This document shows positions 8,021-16,766 of a DNA stretch of 64,000 nt, one piece after another. The notes under the pieces were generated by a model. It was given only the letters and a program-made list of their open reading frames with translations, ran no database searches and had not been told where the DNA came from. The stretch lies in contig NZ_JALAMS010000009.1 in the NCBI RefSeq assembly GCF_026790145.1, positions 1 through 64,000 of the forward strand, written 5' to 3'. The position numbers and the translations under genes were made by a program. The DNA comes from Bacillus_I endophytica_A. Its GTDB lineage: Bacteria > Bacillota > Bacilli > Bacillales > Bacillaceae_H. Each line of letters begins with the position of its first letter. Position 1 is the stretch's first letter.

Positions 8021-8180
8021 TATTTCTCCTCCCTTATGTATAATAAATATTGTCAATTATTTAAAAATTTAAAATAATTGACAATTACCATTATTACACA
8101 AATAACAGTTAATTTGTACATTAATTGGATATTTTACACAAAAATGTTTAAAAATTTATATAATGTTTAATTACAGTTAA

Positions 8181-8360
8181 TATAAAACATGTTCTAGGTA
8201 GAAAAAAGGCGCCAACCTGTTTAATAACAACAAGTTGGCGCTTTTTTTATATTATAAACGAGCATAATTCCCATATCCATTAATTACCTTTTCACTCCAT
8301 AAAAACCGAACATAAACAGATAGTTCGTAAAATGAACGTCCATAAAAGTTTACTTTTACA
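8181..8360. repeat. Dispersed intergenic repeat, copy C
   Basis: Colinear with the copy at 2882 over about 180 bp. It has the best-preserved hairpin of the three: GCGCCAAC pairs with GTTGGCGC, followed by seven Ts. The arms differ in sequence from copy A yet keep pairing, which suggests selection for structure. It may serve as a terminator. Confidence 0.8.
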
Positions 8361-8448
8361 AACTCCTTAGTTTTAAGAGAAATACATTCTGTTTAATGTC
8401 TGTTTAAGTCTACAATCAATTACGAACGTTCTCTAAAAGATATATCCT

Positions 8449-8607
8449 TTAACGAACATTTTCAATGAAAGGATGAAGAAGAAATAAAAAAAGCCGCTCT
8501 TGATTAGAAGAATGACTTTGGCATAGATGCATAAAATCAGTCAAAACATCCCGTTCGTAGAAAAACTTGTCCTTGCTATCATATACTGTTCTTTTTCCTA
8601 TCTTCAT
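8449..8607 (-). other. Short open frame of 52 codons, possibly a gene remnant
   Basis: From ATG at 8607 the frame reads MKIGKRTVYDSK, then FFYERDVLTDFMHLCQ, ending HPFIENVR. The composition is protein-like, but there is no ribosome binding site and I do not recognise a family. It lies next to another decayed frame at 8680-8981, so both may be pieces of a lost accessory gene block. Confidence 0.3.
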
Positions 8608-8679
8608 ATTATTTAAAAAAACAGAACAAAAGTTATGTAATGAAATAAATCAAATCATGGGTTTTGAATTAGCCGTCGG

Positions 8680-8981
8680 TTAATTCATCTCCCCTTCTTC
8701 AGTTTTTTTAAGAGTCATCTCATCTTTAACTTCTAAGAAAGTTTTAAAAAATTCCTTTTTTTAGTAATATTTCAGCTTAAATTCGCCATGAAGCACTGCA
8801 AAGGCGTGAACGACCATACTCTTTTCGCCTTGCCTTAAGGACAAAATCCGTTTATAATCTTTAGTTCTTTCACTTTCTCTGCTTCTCGTTGAAAAAGTTC
8901 TGATACAGACAATTTACTTATTTCCGTTTTAGCCGACTTCTTTTTAGATAATTCAATATTAAAAATAACAAGATAAAAGAT
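8680..8981 (-). pseudogene. Decayed coding remnant of unknown family
   Basis: Three consecutive open pieces on the minus strand join into one protein-like reading of about 100 residues. The first contains ELSKKKSAKTEISKLSVSEL and ends KIINGFCP at a stop (8835-8837). A one-base shift there continues as LRQGEKSMVVHAFAVLHGEF up to TAA at 8761-8763. The same frame then goes on as KKEFFKTFLEVKDEMTLKK and stops at 8680. No start codon or ribosome binding site remains. The family is not recognised. Bases 8361-8448 and 8608-8679 hold nothing else. Confidence 0.45.
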
Positions 8982-9000
8982 TTAACCATACAAAAGGATA

Positions 9001-9031
9001 AAGAAGCCGGTCTTATAAGGCCGACTTCTTT
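9001..9031 (-). terminator. Terminator of the ugp-like operon
   Basis: AAGAAGTCGGCC pairs with the GACCGGCTTCTT arm (one mismatch) just after the binding-protein stop codon. A T-containing tail follows on the minus strand. Confidence 0.75.
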
Positions 9032-9036
9032 ATCCT

Positions 9037-10413
9037 TTATTTTTGAGCTGTACGATTTGAAAGCTTCATTGCTCTCTCGGTTGCTTCTGCTGCTTCTTTA
9101 AGAGCTTGTTTCGGATCTTTTCCTTCATACATCGATTCTAAAGCTTTAACAATGGCTTCACGAGACTCTGGTAATACTGTAATAAGAGCTCCTTGCGTTG
9201 CAGGAGATTTCTTTGTTGATTGAAGTTGTTCAACGGTTACTTGAAGCTGTGGATATTTTTTATACTGCTCTTTCACAAGCTCTTCTTCATAAGCATCTGG
9301 ATTGATTGATGAATATCCTGTTCCTGTATGCCATTTTGCTTGTACTTCTTTTGTAGCAAGATACTTCATAAAGTCCCAAGCTCCTTGCTGTGTTTCATCA
9401 CTTACCATATTTGTCATCCATAGAGATGCTCCTCCGATAATAACACCTTCTGGATCTACTTCATCAGGATGAGGAATATAAGCAACACCAACGTTAAAGT
9501 CTGCTGTATCAATGGTATTCCGAACACCTGCTGACGAATCTAAATACATCGCAACCTGCTTTGACTGAAAGGCTGCTCGAATATCGTCCCAGTTTGTACC
9601 ATAGTTTCCAAGAGAGCCTTCTTTATTCATATCATTTAATAAATTAAAAATGCGCTCCCCTTCTTTTCCTTGGAATTTTGCTTTTTCTGCTGTACCCTCG
9701 CGACCGTTTTCTTGATCAACGTAAAGTCCACCTTGCGTTGCGAGAAGTTCCTCGAAGAACCATCCATAGTTAAGCATTGAAAACCCGTATTGCTTTGTGG
9801 AATTTCCTTCTTTCTTTGTTAAAGCTTTTGCTGCTTTTTTCAATTCTGAATATGTACGCGGCGCTTTTTCAGGATCTAATCCAGCTTCTTTGAATGCGTC
9901 TTTGTTATAAATTAAAACAGGTGTAGACGAGTTAAAAGGCATTGAATACATTTTATCGTCCACTGTATAATAGTTGGTGATTGCTTCTTCTAGCTGAGAC
10001 GTGTCGTAATTATCTTTATCCATCCACTCTTGCACAGGGGTAATCTTCCCGCTGTCAATCATATATTTCGTTGTAATTTCACTTGATTGGACAAGAGCAG
10101 GAGCAGTCTTCGATGTTTTTGTACTTCTAAACTTTGTTAAAGATTCTTCATATGTGCCTTGAAATTCTGCTTTAATCTCATATTTATCTTGTGATTCGTT
10201 ATAATCTTGTACAATATCATCTAATACTTTTTGGGTATCCCCGCCCATAGCATGCCAAAACCTAACAACCGTTTTATCTCCTTCTTTTTCAACAGGAGCT
10301 ACCTCTTTTTTTTCACTTGCATTTCCACTACTACTATTAGAGGAACAGGCCGCTAAGCTCATAGCCATAAACCCAGCCGCTAACACGGCCGTACCTTTTT
10401 TCAAAAACATCAT
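9037..10413 (-). CDS. ABC transporter substrate-binding lipoprotein (UgpB-like)
   Basis: A family-1 extracellular solute-binding protein of about 458 residues. The lipobox LAAC near residue 25 predicts a membrane-anchored lipoprotein. VVRFWHAMGG, YSMPFNSSTPVLIYNKDAFK and GGASLWM are typical of UgpB and related glycerol-3-phosphate or sugar binding proteins. The start is taken as ATG at 10413, with AAAGGTGA at good spacing; GTG at 10422 overlaps that site. It is the last gene of a four-gene operon encoding ATPase, two permeases and this receptor. The ligand could be sn-glycerol-3-phosphate, a glycerophosphodiester or an oligosaccharide. No catabolic enzyme is adjacent to decide. Confidence 0.87.
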   Translation of the reverse strand: MMFLKKGTAVLAAGFMAMSLAACSSNSSSGNASEKKEVAPVEKEGDKTVVRFWHAMGGDTQKVLDDIVQDYNESQDKYEIKAEFQGTYEESLTKFRSTKTSKTAPALVQSSEITTKYMIDSGKITPVQEWMDKDNYDTSQLEEAITNYYTVDDKMYSMPFNSSTPVLIYNKDAFKEAGLDPEKAPRTYSELKKAAKALTKKEGNSTKQYGFSMLNYGWFFEELLATQGGLYVDQENGREGTAEKAKFQGKEGERIFNLLNDMNKEGSLGNYGTNWDDIRAAFQSKQVAMYLDSSAGVRNTIDTADFNVGVAYIPHPDEVDPEGVIIGGASLWMTNMVSDETQQGAWDFMKYLATKEVQAKWHTGTGYSSINPDAYEEELVKEQYKKYPQLQVTVEQLQSTKKSPATQGALITVLPESREAIVKALESMYEGKDPKQALKEAAEATERAMKLSNRTAQK

Positions 10414-10433
10414 AATTTTCACCTTTCCTTCCC

Positions 10434-11252
10434 TTATTTAATGGCTCCTTTTGCTAACCCTTGCTGTAGCTGTTTTTGTCCTAAAAACAAAAGTATTAAC
10501 GTTGGAATTACAATAATCGTAGCCCCTGCCATAACACCTCCCCAATCTGTTGCAACTTCTTGAGAACGAAGCTGCTTCATTCCAATTTGAACCGTTCTTG
10601 CACTATCATCGCTTGTGACAAGAAGTGGCCAAAGGTACATATTCCATGTTGTAAGAAAACTATATACACCAAGCGTAATAAAACTTGTTTTACAGTAAGG
10701 CACAACAACTCTCGTTAAAAAACCAAAGTGTCCCAATCCTTCAATCAAAGATGCCTCCCGAAGTTCATACGGAACAGTAAGAAAATGCTGCCTTAATAAA
10801 AAGATGCCAAAAGCTGTTGCGAAAAAAGGAATAGTTAAACCAGCATAAGAGTTCGTCCACCCAAGACCTTGAACCATAAGGAAATTCGGAATCATTGTAG
10901 CTTCCCACGGAATGAGCATTGTAGAAATAAAAATAAAGAATAGTACATTTCTTCCTTTAAACTGCAAAAAAGCAAATGTATAAGCTGCTAGACTTGATAA
11001 AACAAGCTGACCGATCATCACAACTGATGAAACAATAAAACTATTTTTTAAGTAATGAAGAAGAGGCATTTGTTCAAAAGCACTTCCATAGTTAGAAAAT
11101 GTAAAATCTGATGGCCACAATTTTCTCGCTCTTACATCTCCCTCACTCATAAAGCTCACAGAAATAGCATAGAAGATTGGAAAGAAGGTAACGAGAGCGC
11201 TAATAATTAATAGTGTATAAAAAATAAATCTCTTGCTCCTTTTCTCTCTCAT
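10434..11252 (-). CDS. Carbohydrate ABC transporter permease (UgpE/MalG type)
   Basis: A 272-residue inner permease with six predicted membrane helices of the binding-protein-dependent transport family. The EAA loop that contacts the ATPase is visible as YELREASLIEGLGHFGFLTR near residue 180. The N-terminal MREKRSKRF is cytoplasmic. The ATG overlaps the stop of the upstream permease by four bases (ATGA), indicating translational coupling. It partners with the 11249-12172 permease to form the pore of the importer. Confidence 0.9.
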   Translation of the reverse strand: MREKRSKRFIFYTLLIISALVTFFPIFYAISVSFMSEGDVRARKLWPSDFTFSNYGSAFEQMPLLHYLKNSFIVSSVVMIGQLVLSSLAAYTFAFLQFKGRNVLFFIFISTMLIPWEATMIPNFLMVQGLGWTNSYAGLTIPFFATAFGIFLLRQHFLTVPYELREASLIEGLGHFGFLTRVVVPYCKTSFITLGVYSFLTTWNMYLWPLLVTSDDSARTVQIGMKQLRSQEVATDWGGVMAGATIIVIPTLILLFLGQKQLQQGLAKGAIK

Positions 11253-12172
11253 TGATAATGCACCTTTCGTTCAGCAAATTTGAACTGCAAAATGGTAAGA
11301 ATGAAGATGAAAACAAAAAGTACGATGGCCTGTGCACTTGCTGTTCCAAAGTGATAGTTAACAAAGGCTTCCTTATAAATGGAGTAGACAAGTAAGTTTG
11401 TCGCATCATTTGGCCCTCCTCCTGTTAAAATATCAATTTGCCCAAAGCTTTGAAATGCGTTAATAAGCGTAACGGTTGTAATGAAAAAGAGCGTCGGGGA
11501 AAGGGATGGAAGAGTAATGCGCCATAGTCTAGTAAAATACCCAGCCCCATCAATAGCTGCACTTTCATATAATGTTTGATCAATATTTTGCAGACCACCC
11601 AGTAAAATCAAAAACGAAAACCCAAGGTTCATCCATATTGTTGTGATAGACACAGACAAAAGCGCCCAATCTGGATTGATAAGCCACTGAACAACAGGTA
11701 AGTTTAGTGAATGTAATACGTTGTTAAAAAAGCCAACGCTTGGATGAAATAAAAACAGCCAAATAACAGCACTTGCCGCTGCTGATATGCCCATTGTAGA
11801 GGAGAAAATTACTCTAAAAAAACCAATCCCTTTTAGTTTTTCATTTGAAAGAAGTGCAAGAAAAAGAGCTGCTACAATGCTTGTTGGCACAGTATAGAGC
11901 ACAAATAGGAAAGTAGCTTTCAAACTCTCATAGAAGACGGGGTCTTGAAATAAAAACAGATAATTTTCCATTCCTACAAAAACGCTTTGTTCTCCTGTTA
12001 TATCTGTAATATGAAAGCTATAGTAGACGGTTCTTACAAGCGGATAAAAAAGGAAAACAGAAAACAGCAAAATAGAGGGAGCAAGAAAAAGGAGCCCTAC
12101 TTTTAAATCAGATTTTCTCACTGACACCTTGTTAGACTTTGGTTCTTGATTTACATTTCTAGCAATTTCCAT
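11249..12172 (-). CDS. Carbohydrate ABC transporter permease (UgpA/MalF type)
   Basis: A 307-residue permease with about six membrane helices and the EAA loop YESAAIDGAGYFTRLWRITL. GGGPNDATNLLVYSIYKEAF near the C-terminus is typical of UgpA-like subunits. The ATG overlaps the ATPase stop codon by one base (TAATG). It pairs with the downstream UgpE-like permease. Confidence 0.9.
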   Translation of the reverse strand: MEIARNVNQEPKSNKVSVRKSDLKVGLLFLAPSILLFSVFLFYPLVRTVYYSFHITDITGEQSVFVGMENYLFLFQDPVFYESLKATFLFVLYTVPTSIVAALFLALLSNEKLKGIGFFRVIFSSTMGISAAASAVIWLFLFHPSVGFFNNVLHSLNLPVVQWLINPDWALLSVSITTIWMNLGFSFLILLGGLQNIDQTLYESAAIDGAGYFTRLWRITLPSLSPTLFFITTVTLINAFQSFGQIDILTGGGPNDATNLLVYSIYKEAFVNYHFGTASAQAIVLFVFIFILTILQFKFAERKVHYQ

Positions 12173-13242
12173 TACACGCCCACCATTTCCTTCATTTCTT
12201 GTATAAGAATGCGTTCTGAAGTTTCTACATCAAAGTAATAAAGTTTATCTAAAGGGAAACCAAGTTTTATCTTGTCCCCTTTTCCTAACATCACTTGAGA
12301 AGAAACTTTTGCTTTCCAAACGGACTCTCCCATATAGAAATTAATAATTGATTCGTAACCTAATACTTCAACAGAATGAATAGTAACTTCTTGCCCATTC
12401 TCATCTAGTTGAATATGTTCAGGGCGAATTCCTACTTTTACTCCCCCTCTCTTATTACTGTAAAAAGGAATATGGAAATCTCCTATTTCTACTCCGTTAT
12501 CTATAAAAGTTCCTTTTCCGATATTCATGGAGGGTGATCCAATGAAAGAAGCAACAAATTCATTTTCAGGCTCATTATAAATACAAAGTGGAGTTCCAAT
12601 TTGCTGAACTTCCCCATTGTTTAGAACCATGATTCTATCTCCCATTGTCATTGCTTCAATTTGATCATGTGTAACGTAAATCATTGTAATACCAAGCCGC
12701 TGCTGAATTTCCCTAATTTCAATTCTCATTTGCCCCCTAAGCTTAGCATCAAGGTTAGAAAGTGGTTCATCCATAAGGCAAATAGGCGTTTGGCTTACGA
12801 TAGCTCGAGCTAAGGCAACACGCTGACGCTGTCCACCTGAAAGCTGTCCTGGCTTTACCTTTAAGTATTCTGTTAATCCAACCATTTCTGCAGCCTCTTT
12901 CAGTCTTTTTTCTCGCTCATCCTTTTTAATTTTTCGGACTTTGAGGCCAAAAACAATATTCTCCCCTACAGTTAAATGAGGATAAAGAGCATAATTCTGA
13001 AATACCATTGCAAGATGACGATCTTTAGGTGGCAAAAAGTTTGCATACTCTCCTTTTATATACATGCTTCCATCTGTAATGTCTTCAAGACCCGCTAACA
13101 TGCGAAGAAGCGTACTCTTTCCACAACCTGATGGACCGACAAGAACGAAAAATTCTCCTTTTTCAATTGTTGCAGAAACAGCATTTACTGCCCTCTTCTG
13201 TGAGTTAGCATACACTTTTGAAATTTCATTTAATGTAATCAA
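12172..13242 (-). CDS. ABC transporter ATPase (UgpC/MsmX type)
   Basis: A cytoplasmic ATPase of about 356 residues that powers the importer. It shows Walker A GPSGCGKST, signature LSGGQRQRVALARAI, Walker B ICLMDEPLSNLDAKLR, and the switch His in YVTHDQIEAMTMGDRI. A C-terminal TOBE/OB regulatory region follows, with VKVGIRPEHIQ. The start is TTG at 13242, seven bases from GAGGAGGA; longer in-frame starts have no ribosome binding site. It is the first gene of the operon, an order (C-A-E-B) that differs from the E. coli ugpBAECQ order. Whether it serves only this importer is unknown. Confidence 0.9.
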   Translation of the reverse strand: MITLNEISKVYANSQKRAVNAVSATIEKGEFFVLVGPSGCGKSTLLRMLAGLEDITDGSMYIKGEYANFLPPKDRHLAMVFQNYALYPHLTVGENIVFGLKVRKIKKDEREKRLKEAAEMVGLTEYLKVKPGQLSGGQRQRVALARAIVSQTPICLMDEPLSNLDAKLRGQMRIEIREIQQRLGITMIYVTHDQIEAMTMGDRIMVLNNGEVQQIGTPLCIYNEPENEFVASFIGSPSMNIGKGTFIDNGVEIGDFHIPFYSNKRGGVKVGIRPEHIQLDENGQEVTIHSVEVLGYESIINFYMGESVWKAKVSSQVMLGKGDKIKLGFPLDKLYYFDVETSERILIQEMKEMVGV

Positions 13243-13463
13243 CTTACATCCTCCTCTAACTTCTATTCCAACCGTTCCAACAACTAGCCGAACAGTGCTC
13301 GTCACAATATTTTACTTTTTAAAAAACGAAATTAGTAAAAAGAGGTATTTTTAGCTAACTTCTACCAGAATCCTTCTATGGTCTTTACTATATCGTTGAT
13401 ATATTAAGCTAGTTTTAATAGATGTTGTAGATTTTGTTAAAGGAAGAAGAAAAAAGAGAAAGA

Positions 13464-13494
13464 AAAAAACCTCCTCTGTTTTCAAAGGAGGGTT
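13464..13494 (-). terminator. Terminator after the DHA2 efflux gene
   Basis: AACCCTCCTTTG pairs with CAGAGGAGGTT (one internal bulge or mismatch) around AAAA, followed by a run of Ts on the minus strand. It directly follows the MFS stop codon. The 13243-13463 stretch is the ugp promoter region, with no other gene. Confidence 0.85.
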
Positions 13495-13497
13495 CTA

Positions 13498-15114
13498 TTA
13501 TCGGATTCTTCTTTTGATAAGGAGAAAGCGTAAAGAAAGACCAAGAAAAGCACAGAGGAAAAGAAAAGGAAACGCCGTTCTATATAAATTACCGAAGCTT
13601 TCTCCCATTTTATATTTTGCTTCTTTAGAAACATCAGTAACATAATTTTGTAGCTCCCTTTTAACCTCAAGAGCTTCTTGAACATTTTCTTTTTCATTTT
13701 GATTCCTAAACTTACTATGTATGGAACTTTTAATAAGTTCTTCTTGCGTCATCTCGTTGTTTTCATCTATTACGTTGCTTGTTAAATTTAGCAATTCTTC
13801 TTTATTTTGAATCAAGTTTGATTTTTCAAGTACCCCTTGTGCATAATTTACAACTTCCTGTTTTTCGGTGTTCATTTGTGCTGTTAAAGAACCAACAAAG
13901 ATAGCTACAGCAAGAACAGTCCCAACACCGCGAAGCATCGAGAAGACACTTTGCGAAGAATCTAACAGCTCTCCTTCAAAATTAGAAGTACTTGCAATCG
14001 TAGAAGTCGCAATAAGAAAACTAAATCCTACTCCAAGTAGAATACACAACGTTACAATTTGTTGTGATGTACTTTCAACAGTCAGTTTTGATAGTAAATA
14101 ATATGCAACCCCCATCATACAAAAACCAATGACAACAGGAATAATAAATCCTATTTTTTTCACCATAAGAGCTACAAATTGAGAAAAAAGAAAGATAGCT
14201 GCTGAAACAGGTGTTACAAGAAAAGCTGCTTCAAGCTCGCTTTTCCCTTGAAAGCGTGTCAGAAACTGAGGTAAAAGAACCATAACACCTACTAAAAAAA
14301 GGTAACCTGTTGAAGCTGTAAAAATCGAACCGAGAAAAAGTCGATCTTTAAAAAGTGAGAAATCAATCATTGGGCTTTTCACTCTCTTTTCTATGAAAAT
14401 AAAGAAAATGAAAGATAGAAAACTTAAGATATAACAGCTCCACCCATAGCCGCTGTTCCAGCCCCACTCATTTCCTTTAATGAGCACGAGGGTCACAGAA
14501 AATAAAAAAACGGTCGAAAAAAGAAGGCCACCACCATCCATTTTTGCTTTTACTTTCTCTTCATTCTTCATATTTAGAAAACGTAGACATGTGAGCACTC
14601 CTATTAAACAGAGAGGCATATTTATGTAAAAAACCCAGTGCCAGCTTAGTAATTCTGTAATAGCTCCTCCTATTGAAGGGCCAAGAGCTGTGGAAAGGCC
14701 TTGCGTAGCTCCTAGCATCGTTAACGCAAAAGCACGTTTTGTATTAGGAAGAGCACTTATACTAATAACAAGACTTAAAGGAATAAGAGCAGCGGCTCCT
14801 AAGCTTTGAACAAAGCGAGAAAAAATTAAAAATGTACCGCTTGAGGAAAATCCGCATAGTAAGGAACCAAGTCCAAATAAAAGTAGCCCTCCTATATATA
14901 CTTTGTTCTTCCCCACCATTGTGGCATAGCGAGTAAGCGGAATAGCTAATACAGCAATTGTCATCGTATAGATATTCAACATCCATGAGCTTTGTTCAAG
15001 CGTTGTGCCTAAATCATTTTGAATGGCTGGCAGCGCAATGTTCATAATAGTAGAATCTAACATGCATAAAAACATTCCAATACACATGATGAATACAATT
15101 CGTTTTTCTTTCAT
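13498..15114 (-). CDS. DHA2-family MFS drug efflux pump (14 helices)
   Basis: A 538-residue drug:proton antiporter of the EmrB/QacA group. Motifs include MLDSTIMNIALPAI in helix 1, LTRYATMVGKNKVYIGGLLL (motif A region), RFVQSLGAAALIPLSLV (motif B) and GPSIGGAITE (motif C). About 105 polar residues (roughly 410-515, around LNLTSNVIDENNEMTQEEL) separate the last two helices, a large extracytoplasmic loop. The gene starts two bases after the PadR stop codon, so it is surely co-transcribed with it and probably repressed by it. The drug cannot be predicted. Confidence 0.9.
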   Translation of the reverse strand: MKEKRIVFIMCIGMFLCMLDSTIMNIALPAIQNDLGTTLEQSSWMLNIYTMTIAVLAIPLTRYATMVGKNKVYIGGLLLFGLGSLLCGFSSSGTFLIFSRFVQSLGAAALIPLSLVISISALPNTKRAFALTMLGATQGLSTALGPSIGGAITELLSWHWVFYINMPLCLIGVLTCLRFLNMKNEEKVKAKMDGGGLLFSTVFLFSVTLVLIKGNEWGWNSGYGWSCYILSFLSFIFFIFIEKRVKSPMIDFSLFKDRLFLGSIFTASTGYLFLVGVMVLLPQFLTRFQGKSELEAAFLVTPVSAAIFLFSQFVALMVKKIGFIIPVVIGFCMMGVAYYLLSKLTVESTSQQIVTLCILLGVGFSFLIATSTIASTSNFEGELLDSSQSVFSMLRGVGTVLAVAIFVGSLTAQMNTEKQEVVNYAQGVLEKSNLIQNKEELLNLTSNVIDENNEMTQEELIKSSIHSKFRNQNEKENVQEALEVKRELQNYVTDVSKEAKYKMGESFGNLYRTAFPFLFLCAFLGLSLRFLLIKRRIR

Positions 15115-15116
15115 CT

Positions 15117-15635
15117 CTATTCCTCTTTTTCTAAAGAAGCTAGTTCCTTGTTAATCCACTCTAACGTAAATAGTGCTTCATCAATTCCGTAGAGAAGCGT
15201 AATTTTTCGATAACGATCCATTTTAGGATATTTCTCATTCAAACTTGTTAGATGTTCAGCTTGTCTGCTCGCTCTCTGTTTTTCTACTAATAGCCACTCT
15301 ATTAGCTTTTCCTTGCTCGTATTCCTTCCAAAAAAGATGCGAATAAGCAAATCTGAACGAATAAGCGTTGGATGAAGCGGACTTTCTATATAACGTAAAA
15401 ACTCTTCTCTTCCTTGTTCAGTTATCACAAATAGGTTTTTATTAGGCTTTCCATCTTGTTGAATAATTTGTTTGTAAATAAGCTGTTCTTTTTCAAGTCG
15501 CTTGAGTGCTGGATAGATAGCCCCAAAGGAAGCATCAAAAAAATAGGAAACAGAGTTTTCTATCTTCCCTTTTAAATCATAGCCGCTCATTGGCTCCTCC
15601 AGTAAAAATCCTAGTATAACATGTTTAATATTCAT
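15117..15635 (-). CDS. PadR-family transcriptional repressor
   Basis: A 172-residue PadR regulator. The N-terminal winged helix is MNIKHVILGFLLEEPMSGYD through FGAIYPALKRLEKEQLIYKQ, and the C-terminal helical dimerisation region carries LLIRIFFGRN and LVEKQRASRQAEHL. The start at 15635 is chosen because AAAGGGGAACTG precedes it and the protein aligns from MNIKHVIL; the longer reading from 15731 runs through the operator. A 9-bp inverted repeat lies directly upstream, consistent with autoregulation of the padR-efflux operon. PadR repressors of this type release DNA on binding phenolics or antibiotics; the ligand here is unknown. Confidence 0.92.
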   Translation of the reverse strand: MNIKHVILGFLLEEPMSGYDLKGKIENSVSYFFDASFGAIYPALKRLEKEQLIYKQIIQQDGKPNKNLFVITEQGREEFLRYIESPLHPTLIRSDLLIRIFFGRNTSKEKLIEWLLVEKQRASRQAEHLTSLNEKYPKMDRYRKITLLYGIDEALFTLEWINKELASLEKEE

Positions 15636-15650
15636 CAACAGTTCCCCTTT

Positions 15651-15686
15651 CATATTAACAATATTAATATTAACATCGTTAATATG
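15651..15686. promoter_or_regulatory. Probable PadR operator
   Basis: CATATTAAC (15651-15659) and GTTAATATG (15678-15686) are perfect 9-bp inverted arms. The 18-bp spacer holds a further palindrome, ATATTAATAT. It lies 16 bp upstream of the PadR start, overlapping the expected promoter. Confidence 0.7.
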
Positions 15687-15706
15687 ATAGTCAATCACTT
15701 TATACA

Positions 15707-15739
15707 AAAAAAGGAATGATTTTAAAATCATTCCTTTTT
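15707..15739 (-). terminator. Terminator after the RHH-like gene
   Basis: AAGGAATGATTTTAAAATCATTCCTT is fully self-complementary, with flanking A and T runs. It lies 33 bp downstream of the 15772-16539 gene on the minus strand. Confidence 0.8.
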
Positions 15740-15771
15740 CTTCTTCTTTATAAATCTCTTTTTATTAGCTT

Positions 15772-16539
15772 TTAATGGACAGGGTCTGATTCATCATATG
15801 TGACATATTTGTAGAGTTGTTCTCTTAGCACATCTTTCCCAAATGCTTGTTCATATTCAAAAAGAGCATTTTGCAAACGGGCTTCTGCAATAAGCTTCCG
15901 TGTATCTGTGTTTGACAATTTAGCAATAATATTTTCAACAACGTCACGCATAAGAGCTGTTCTTGTAACACCTTTTTGGGCGATGTTTTCAACAAATTCA
16001 TCAAGCTTTTCAATTGCTTTCCTATCAACACCTATTCTCATTTGTTCTAGTTCTTTTGGTTTATCAAGAAGGTGTTTCACATCACTTGGCTTGTAGTCCT
16101 CAAGGATAAATCGCTCAATAACGGCATTTCGATTGCGAAAAGATACGAACTGCTCCAGCACTTCTTTTGTCCCTTTTTTAAAATAAAAGTTGAGTGGGCG
16201 CACAGCTCTTTCTTTTGGAGGGATGGTGCTGTTTTTCTTTAAGTTTGTGATAAGTTGGGATAAAATATGTCTCATAAGAGAAGATCTATTTGCAATATAA
16301 CCGTTTTTTCGAACATGTTTTACAAGTTCATTTAGTCTTATATTTGTAGGTTCATCAAATAAAAATTTCTCAAGTTTTAATCCTTTCTTATCTCCTTCAT
16401 TAATAATGCTAAGCTGCTCTGGCAGTTGATATTCATGTAAAATATAATTCCGCAAAATTTTAGACTGCATAGACGAATCAACAAGTGATTTATACGTTCC
16501 TGCTTGTCTAGGCAACAGCGAAAAGGATACTTGTTTCAT
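15772..16539 (-). CDS. Protein with duplicated ribbon-helix-helix-like modules
   Basis: A 255-residue protein that I cannot assign to a named family. It contains an internal duplication: residues 3-100 align with about 115-207. Each copy has two strand-helix-helix units. The first units are QVSFSLLPRQAGTYKSLVDS and PLNFYFKKGTKEVLEQFVSF, both followed by an R..I-L-HEY/LEDY helix end. The second are IRLNELVKHVRKNG...RSSLMRHILSQL and IEKLDEFVENIAQKG...RTALMRDVVENI. The second units resemble ribbon-helix-helix DNA-binding folds. A C-terminal 45-residue tail follows. If all four fold as RHH, one chain would carry two pseudo-dimers (inference). The start is ATG at 16539, behind AGGAGAGGTG. It is monocistronic with its own terminator. 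No partition or toxin partner is adjacent. Confidence 0.6.
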   Translation of the reverse strand: MKQVSFSLLPRQAGTYKSLVDSSMQSKILRNYILHEYQLPEQLSIINEGDKKGLKLEKFLFDEPTNIRLNELVKHVRKNGYIANRSSLMRHILSQLITNLKKNSTIPPKERAVRPLNFYFKKGTKEVLEQFVSFRNRNAVIERFILEDYKPSDVKHLLDKPKELEQMRIGVDRKAIEKLDEFVENIAQKGVTRTALMRDVVENIIAKLSNTDTRKLIAEARLQNALFEYEQAFGKDVLREQLYKYVTYDESDPVH

Positions 16540-16766
16540 AAACACCTCTCCTTTCTCATCATAATATTTAGTTGCTAAATCATTTTATACCACTTGAACA
16601 CTATAATCTTGTAAAAATAAATCTCCTAGCATATGCTGGAGTATTTTTGAAACCTTCTGTAATAAGGTTTACTTTTATTGTATCGTATTTCAAACTTTTT
16701 TGAAAGTTTCAGCTCCCATCTTGCCTTATTAAGGATATATACTTTCATCAATCTACCACAAAACAC
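16540..16766. other. Intergenic region
   Basis: The stretch holds the promoter region of the RHH-like gene and a palindrome near 16622-16640 (CTCC-AGCATATGCT-GGAG with one extra base). That palindrome could be a weak terminator or an operator. No gene is seen. Confidence 0.4.

Noticed and set aside
9037..13242. A complete ugp glycerophosphodiester utilisation operon
   Set aside because: No ugpQ phosphodiesterase or other catabolic gene is present, so the substrate of the importer is left open.
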